Assembly: GCA_030706015.1 (NCBI GenBank)
Contig: JAUZPI010000023.1
Location: 1 to 53,369 of the forward strand
Origin: Bacillota bacterium
GTDB lineage: Bacteria > Bacillota > Clostridia > Clostridiales > Clostridiaceae
Direction: 5' to 3'
DNA: 53,369 nt
Shown here: piece after piece, positions 51,368-53,369 of the stretch
Numbering within the stretch: the first letter of the stretch is position 1
How the letters are laid out: each line of letters begins with the position of its first letter
Program-made: the position numbers and the translations under genes
Notes under the pieces: generated by a model
What the model saw: only the letters and a program-made list of their open reading frames with translations
Database searches by the model: none
What the model was told of the DNA's origin: nothing

Positions 51368-52573
51368 GTGAAGGTATTAGTAATAAACTGTGGAAGTTCA
51401 TCTCTAAAATACCAACTAATTGATATGAATGATGAGAAGGTTTTAGCAAAAGGGTTGGTAGAAAGAATAGGACTTAAGGGCGCAATATTAACTCAAAAAG
51501 CTAATGATGATAAATACGTAATAGAACAAGAAATGCCAGATCATAGAGCAGCTATCCAATTAGTACTAAATGCACTAATTGATAATGTTCATGGTGTTAT
51601 AAGTGATATGTCAGAAATAACAGCCGTTGGCCATAGAGTTGTGCATGGAGGAGAAAAATATGCTGCATCTGTGTTAGTTGATAACGATGTAATTGAATAT
51701 ATAAACGACTGTTCAAAATTAGCACCTTTGCATAATCCTCCAAACATAATTGGTATCAATGCCTGTAAGGAATTAATGCCTCAGACTCCAATGGTTGCAG
51801 TTTTTGATACAGCTTTCCATCAAACAATGCCTGATTATGCTTATATGTACGCTTTACCATATGAGCTTTATAAGGATAATGGTATAAGAAAATATGGTTT
51901 TCATGGTACATCACACAAATATGTATCAAACGCAGCAGCTAAATTTATGGATAGGGATATAAAAAATCTAAAAATCATTACTTGTCACTTAGGTAACGGT
52001 GCAAGTATTACAGCAGTTGATGGTGGAAAATCCGTAGATACAAGTATGGGATTTACTCCGCTTGAAGGTTTAGTTATGGGTACAAGATCAGGAGACATTG
52101 ACCCAGCTATTGTGATTTACTTAATGAGAGAATTAAACTTAAGTGCTGATGAAGTTGATAACATCTTAAATAAGAAATCAGGATTACTTGGTGTTTCTGG
52201 TTTGAGTAGTGATATGAGAGATATAAACAAAGCAGCACTTGAAGAAAACAACGCAAAAGCTCAATTAGCGCGTAATATTTTTACATATAGAATCAAACAC
52301 TATATTGGTGCATATGCAGCAGCTATGAATGGACTTGATTGTATAGTGTTCACAGGAGGAGTTGGAGAAAATTCATGTTTAAATAGAGCTCCTATATGCG
52401 AGAATATGAATTTTATTGGTATTAAAATTGACGAAGAGAAGAATAATAAAGCAATAGGCATCCCTATGGATATTAGTCATGAAGACTCAAAGGTTAAAGT
52501 GTTAGTTATTCCTACAGATGAAGAAATGACTATAGCACGAGATACCAAGGAAATTGTAGAATCTTTAAATTAA
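51368..52573 (+). CDS. ackA: Acetate kinase
   Basis: AckA turns acetyl phosphate and ADP into acetate and ATP. The 401-residue protein has the ASKHA motifs: VINCGSSSLKYQL, VGHRVVHGGEKY, DTAFHQTMP, KYGFHGTSHKYV, ITCHLGNGASITAV and FTGGVGENS. The start is GTG at 51368 with AAGGGGG upstream. It forms an operon with pta. The next gene has its own strong promoter at 52577. Confidence 0.97.
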   Translation: MKVLVINCGSSSLKYQLIDMNDEKVLAKGLVERIGLKGAILTQKANDDKYVIEQEMPDHRAAIQLVLNALIDNVHGVISDMSEITAVGHRVVHGGEKYAASVLVDNDVIEYINDCSKLAPLHNPPNIIGINACKELMPQTPMVAVFDTAFHQTMPDYAYMYALPYELYKDNGIRKYGFHGTSHKYVSNAAAKFMDRDIKNLKIITCHLGNGASITAVDGGKSVDTSMGFTPLEGLVMGTRSGDIDPAIVIYLMRELNLSADEVDNILNKKSGLLGVSGLSSDMRDINKAALEENNAKAQLARNIFTYRIKHYIGAYAAAMNGLDCIVFTGGVGENSCLNRAPICENMNFIGIKIDEEKNNKAIGIPMDISHEDSKVKVLVIPTDEEMTIARDTKEIVESLN

Positions 52574-52576
52574 AAC

Positions 52577-52605
52577 TTGACAATTTATGTACAGGTTTAT
52601 ATAAT
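52577..52605 (+). promoter_or_regulatory. Consensus SigA promoter for yceD-rpmF
   Basis: TTGACA (52577-52582), exactly 17 bases, and TATAAT (52600-52605): both hexamers are perfect. It begins 3 bases after the ackA stop and should give a leader of about 130 bases before yceD, consistent with high expression of a ribosomal operon. Confidence 0.9.
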
Positions 52606-52636
52606 AAGTTGTGACTAAAAATGCCTAGGAAATTTT

Positions 52637-52732
52637 AAGGAGGGAATAAGGCGCTTTTGCTCGAGCTGTGTAATAATACATAAGGTGCATATATATTTAT
52701 ATGTACGAGAAAAAACATGGTATTGTTTTTTC
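52637..52732 (+). promoter_or_regulatory. Structured leader of yceD-rpmF with an orphan ribosome-binding site
   Basis: AAGGAGGG at 52637-52644 is a strong ribosome-binding site not used by yceD. Two hairpins follow: GTGCATATA / TATATGTAC (52685-52693 and 52698-52706) and AAAAAACA / TGTTTTTT (52711-52718 and 52725-52732), the latter ending 12 bases before the yceD ATG. Short reading frames occur (MPRKF at 52621, MLELCNNT from TTG 52657). This could be an attenuator or a translational control leader. Confidence 0.45.
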
Positions 52733-52744
52733 AGAGCTTAGATT

Positions 52745-53245
52745 ATGATTATAGATATTTCTGATTTAAATGGGAAAAAGGTCACAGAAAAAAAGCTTCA
52801 GCTAACATTAGAAGTAAATAAAATATGCGATGGTACAGAAACATATGATGTTGTAGAACCAATGGTATTTAATGGTATGCTAAAGTCGGTTGGAGATATT
52901 ATCAATTTAAATGGAGCTTTAGAAGCTAAACTTAAACTTGCATGTTCAAGATGTTTACAAAAGTTTGATTACAGCGTAGATATTGAAATTCATGAAAAGT
53001 TTACTACCAATCCTGAAAATAGAGATGATGAAGTCATCTTTATTGATAATGAAAAACTAGATATCACAGAAATTGTTGAAAACACCATTATTTTATCGCT
53101 ACCTATTAAAAAATTATGTAGTGAAGATTGTAAGGGTCTTTGTCAAAGTTGTGGTGCTAATTTAAATTCTTCAACATGTAAATGCAAAAATGATGATACT
53201 GACCCAAGATTGGCAAAACTTAAGGAACTGTTTTCAAACGATTAA
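52745..53245 (+). CDS. yceD: YceD/DUF177 protein, ribosome-linked
   Basis: A 166-residue DUF177 protein. The N-terminal beta region leads to the conserved LACSRCLQKFDYSVDIEIHE Cys pair, an acidic segment (DEVIFIDNEKLDITEIVENTI) and the C-terminal CSEDCKGLCQSCGANLN metal-type motif; quoted stretches are the family core. YceD proteins are almost always encoded just before rpmF and have been tied to 23S rRNA processing or accumulation. rpmF starts 13 bases after the stop. The ATG at 52745 has only a weak ribosome-binding site, unlike most genes here. Confidence 0.9.
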   Translation: MIIDISDLNGKKVTEKKLQLTLEVNKICDGTETYDVVEPMVFNGMLKSVGDIINLNGALEAKLKLACSRCLQKFDYSVDIEIHEKFTTNPENRDDEVIFIDNEKLDITEIVENTIILSLPIKKLCSEDCKGLCQSCGANLNSSTCKCKNDDTDPRLAKLKELFSND

Positions 53246-53258
53246 GGAGGTGTTTATA

Positions 53259-53369
53259 GTGGGAAATCCGGCTAGAAGATTTTCAAAAGCTAGAAGAGAT
53301 TCAAGAAGAGCTCAAACTTTTAAATTAAGCTTACCAGGAATAGTTGAATGTCCAAACTGCCATGAAATG
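53259..53369 (+). CDS. rpmF: Ribosomal protein L32 (5' part, cut by window edge)
   Basis: The reading frame begins at GTG 53259 behind AAGGAGG and gives 37 residues, GNPARRFSKARRDSRRAQTF and on to LPGIVECPNCHEM, before the window ends. This is the start of bL32 of the zinc-binding form (first Cys pair visible). About 20 residues are missing to the right. Confidence 0.93.
   Translation, partial: MGNPARRFSKARRDSRRAQTFKLSLPGIVECPNCHEM

Noticed and set aside
1..53369. CRISPR arrays, tRNA, rRNA, insertion sequences
   Set aside because: No regular repeat-spacer pattern, cloverleaf, rRNA-like stretch or transposase was recognised; the split sigK is the only sign of mobile DNA.

Overview
The window is AT-rich chromosomal DNA from an endospore-forming, anaerobic Firmicute, most likely Clostridium sensu stricto. 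The evidence is the mother-cell and forespore genes (split sigK, spoIIGA-sigE, sigG, spoIVA, spoVM, ylbJ, an alpha/beta SASP), pta-ackA, frequent TTG/GTG starts with strong Shine-Dalgarno sites, and gene order resembling both the clostridial sigK-pilT-ftsAZ-spoIIG-sigG block and the Bacillus yloC-to-recG block. No rRNA, tRNA, CRISPR array or insertion sequence was recognised.

Layout. 1-1.6 kb: a HipA-like kinase gene, then only the 3' part of sigK; the junction between them looks like one end of a sigK-intervening (skin-type) element whose remainder lies left of the window. 1.7-7.3 kb: a PilT-family ATPase, a small unannotated basic peptide on the minus strand, a membrane glycosyltransferase, ftsA and ftsZ. 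7.4-10.7 kb: spoIIGA, sigE, sigG, ylmC and nrdR, with recognisable spoIIG, SigF-type and SigE-type promoter candidates. 10.8-18.6 kb: a phosphate block (pgeF-type laccase-domain gene, phoP, phoR, pstS, pstC, pstA, pstB, phoU) with repeated TTAA-type Pho-box candidates. 18.8-25.4 kb: a DUF512 radical SAM protein, der, gpsA, spoIVA and an aminotransferase.

25.5-45.2 kb: a long housekeeping block: yicC/yloC, remA, gmk, rpoZ, coaBC, priA, def, fmt, a YugP-type membrane protease, rsmB, rlmN, prpC, prkC, rsgA, rpe, thiN, a small membrane protein, a 22-residue spoVM, rpmB (minus), asp23/yloU, a fakA/yloV-type gene and recG. 45.3-50 kb: SASP, rsmD, coaD, a coiled-coil protein, then ylbJ and tmcAL on the minus strand. 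50.3-53.4 kb: pta, ackA, yceD (DUF177) and the start of rpmF, which runs off the right edge.

How it fits together. Cell division (FtsA/FtsZ) sits beside the sporulation sigma cascade (SpoIIGA processes pro-SigE; SigF and SigE feed SigG and mother-cell genes; SigK needs its gene reassembled). SpoVM and SpoIVA are the basement layer of the spore coat. PrpC/PrkC and RsgA link Ser/Thr signalling with ribosome assembly. PhoPR with Pst-PhoU is a complete phosphate-response unit. Pta-AckA gives the acetate/ATP branch of fermentation. The most unusual item is the truncated sigK with an adjacent mobile-type gene; most of the rest is conventional, with several regulatory details worth checking.
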